From: Myxococcales bacterium
GTDB lineage: Bacteria; Myxococcota; Polyangia; HGW-17; SLPX01
Length of the DNA: 16,292 nt
Direction: 5' to 3'
Assembly (NCBI GenBank): GCA_007131745.1
Contig: SLPX01000011.1
Span: forward strand, 1-16,292
The translations under genes and the position numbers were made by a program. Of the stretch, positions 14,871 through 16,292 are shown piece after piece (position 1 is the stretch's first letter; each line of letters starts with the position of its first letter). The notes beneath the pieces are model-generated. The model was not told where the DNA came from. It did not search any database and saw only the letters and a program-made list of their open reading frames with translations.

Positions 14871-16214
14871 TTACTCCGATTCCAAACCTTGCTCTGCAGC
14901 CTTATCTTCTTCGTCTTGACCTTCCGATTCCTCCTCCGCCTTGTCGAGAGCTTCGAAGAATTTATCAAACACCTTTACAGAGACTAGACCGGGAACCATG
15001 GTTTTTTCCAGGTTAGGACCGAAAAAAACAAAAGCCGGCGTTCCCCTCATTTTGATCGCGAGTCCTACCTCGATGTCTCTCTTGACCGCTTCAAGGGACT
15101 CATTGCCGTTCAGGCATCGGGTAAATTCTTTTTCATTCAAACCGATTTTTCTTACCAGGCGCATAAGACCAGGTCCGTAGTGACTCTTCCTGTTCATGTA
15201 CAGAAGATGATCCAGTTCCCAAAATTTCCCCTGTTGTCCGGCACAATAAGCTGCTCTCGAAGCATTGCAAGAGTGTGGATAATAAGGTCTTTTGATGAGC
15301 CTGTTACAATTTTCGTCCAGGGGAAACTGTCTGTGGTAGACCCGCATTCGATCCTTGTACTTCTCGAAAGCCTCCCTCACGGCGACGTGTGCTTTAGCAC
15401 AAAAAGGGCACTGATAGTCGGAAAATTCCACCACGACCAAATCAGGATTCCGGGCTCCCTTCATGGGAGTATCCTCATCTATGAGGTTCAAGTTTCCTAC
15501 CTTGGGCACATTTATCCCATCCAAGCCGTATCTTCCGCGTCCCTTCACTCCACCCTTTTCCACGTTCTCTCCTACACTAATCTTCCCGGCAAGATCCACA
15601 TCGGGTTCATGCTCTCCTTCAGCATGGGCGGGATAAAAATAGATGAGTCCCCCTGCCAGACCCGCTCCCACGACCATCAAGGGAAGACTCAACTCACGCA
15701 CCCCCCACAAATAAGAAACCTCTTTTTTGAGAGAGCTCAAAACTCCTTCCCCGCTCTTTCTTACACCTATAATCCCCAAAATCATCAGCCCCATGTTGAC
15801 CACGTACAAAACGGTACACCAGATGCAGAAAAACCCATATTTAAAATAAGCTATGTAAGCCAGCCACACGGAATAAAGCACGGTTGCCAAACCCATCCAG
15901 AAAAAAATGGCCCACGGAAAACTGGTTCGCCTCTTGATCTTCATCCCCCAGACTGCCAAAATACCGAAAACCAGGTACGTGCAAATTCCCCAAACCGAAA
16001 TCGGAACCCTTAAAAAAACTGCTTCAGGAGTCTGTGCAATTGAAGTGCAACTCACCGTGTCTGAAATATCGCAACTGCTGGCCACGTCCATTTGTGCCCT
16101 GTGATGCACGAGAGTGAGTTCTATGGAAGCCCCTATACCGAGAAGCACCACCAACAGGGCAAGTATGAAAAGAATCTTTCCCGGCTTGGTTCCCCCGGGC
16201 GCATCGTCACGCAA
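14871..16214 (-). CDS. Vitamin K epoxide reductase (VKOR)-DsbA fusion, disulfide-forming membrane protein
   Basis: Predicted inner-membrane enzyme that oxidises cysteines in exported proteins and passes electrons to quinone. The N-terminal VKOR domain has four or so membrane helices (about 13-150). It carries the loop cysteines C48 and C56, the PxS segment (P71-S73) and the redox pair CIWC (C130, C133). A fifth hydrophobic segment (about 177-197) leads into a periplasmic linker. The DsbA-like thioredoxin domain has CPFC (C269, C272) and the cis-proline P393 in GTPAF, plus an extra Cys set (DENC, HSCNA, AYCAG) usual in VKOR-linked thioredoxins. The C-terminus is very acidic. The TTG at 16214 is the only start-type codon near the first helix and lacks a good ribosome binding site. 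The frame remains open upstream through a lysine-rich stretch and the A-tract to the window edge, so the true start may lie outside. Confidence 0.9.
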   Translation of the reverse strand: MRDDAPGGTKPGKILFILALLVVLLGIGASIELTLVHHRAQMDVASSCDISDTVSCTSIAQTPEAVFLRVPISVWGICTYLVFGILAVWGMKIKRRTSFPWAIFFWMGLATVLYSVWLAYIAYFKYGFFCIWCTVLYVVNMGLMILGIIGVRKSGEGVLSSLKKEVSYLWGVRELSLPLMVVGAGLAGGLIYFYPAHAEGEHEPDVDLAGKISVGENVEKGGVKGRGRYGLDGINVPKVGNLNLIDEDTPMKGARNPDLVVVEFSDYQCPFCAKAHVAVREAFEKYKDRMRVYHRQFPLDENCNRLIKRPYYPHSCNASRAAYCAGQQGKFWELDHLLYMNRKSHYGPGLMRLVRKIGLNEKEFTRCLNGNESLEAVKRDIEVGLAIKMRGTPAFVFFGPNLEKTMVPGLVSVKVFDKFFEALDKAEEESEGQDEEDKAAEQGLESE

Positions 16215-16269
16215 ATTTTTTCTTTTGCTCTTTTCATTCTTTTTCGCAACAGAACCATTTTTGTGTTCG

Positions 16270-16289
16270 TTTTTTTTTTTTTTTTTTTT
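16270..16289. repeat. 20-base homopolymer T (A on the coding strand)
   Basis: An uninterrupted run of 20 T lies 3 bases from the window end. On the minus strand it is A20, in frame with and upstream of the VKOR-DsbA gene, where it would read as lysines. It may be leader sequence, a slippage-prone coding tract or an assembly-edge artefact. Confidence 0.6.
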
Positions 16290-16292
16290 ATC

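Noticed and set aside
15180..16013. 277-codon open frame antisense to VKOR-DsbA
   Set aside because: The opposite strand encodes a clear VKOR-DsbA with all redox motifs; this frame shows no family features.

Overview
The window looks like a chromosomal segment of a Gram-negative bacterium of the Myxococcota / former Deltaproteobacteria type. Four things suggest this. A large secreted protein ends in a MYXO-CTERM-like tail (short Cys motif, hydrophobic helix, basic end) after a Gly/Asp linker. Two lipoproteins carry the CGDGxC...ET...CPxDC motif common in secreted proteins of these bacteria. There are several lipobox signal peptides. Finally, dnaG and rpoD sit together as in the macromolecular synthesis operon. 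Base composition looks moderate by eye (near 50% G+C), unlike the very GC-rich classical myxobacteria, so a lineage outside Myxococcus is likely. I cannot place it further.

Layout. (1) 3-5226, + strand: dnaG primase, rpoD (primary sigma factor), then a lipid-anchored Cys-rich serine protease (protease A) whose TTG start overlaps the rpoD stop. (2) 5228-8066: a divergent pair for sulfur amino acid breakdown, cyuA-like cysteine desulfidase (-) and a methionine gamma-lyase-like PLP enzyme (+). They share a 205-bp region holding two adjoining palindromes. (3) 8049-10418, - strand: a secreted beta-helix/DNRLRE protein with a MYXO-CTERM-like anchor. (4) 10637-13496, + strand: a conserved lipoprotein, protease B (full-length paralogue of protease A), and a MazG-type pyrophosphohydrolase. 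(5) 13488-16214, - strand: a VKOR-DsbA fusion, a metallophosphoesterase and a TerB-like protein.

The most unusual content is the pair of proteases. Each is a predicted lipoprotein with a Cys-rich N-terminal region, an Arg-Ile activation-like junction, a chymotrypsin-fold domain with an intact His/Asp/Ser triad, and two more Cys-rich repeats. The three flanking repeats in each protein keep exactly the same core spacing, C-x8-C-x7-C-x9-C. Both proteins have an even number of cysteines apart from the lipidated one. The nearby VKOR-DsbA fusion is the kind of oxidase such proteins need for folding, although its link to them here is only inferred.

The three convergent gene pairs overlap or are separated by one base, and I see no classical hairpin-plus-T-run terminator. 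No tRNA, rRNA, insertion sequence, CRISPR array or phage gene was found, and no gene-free stretch exceeds 300 bases.
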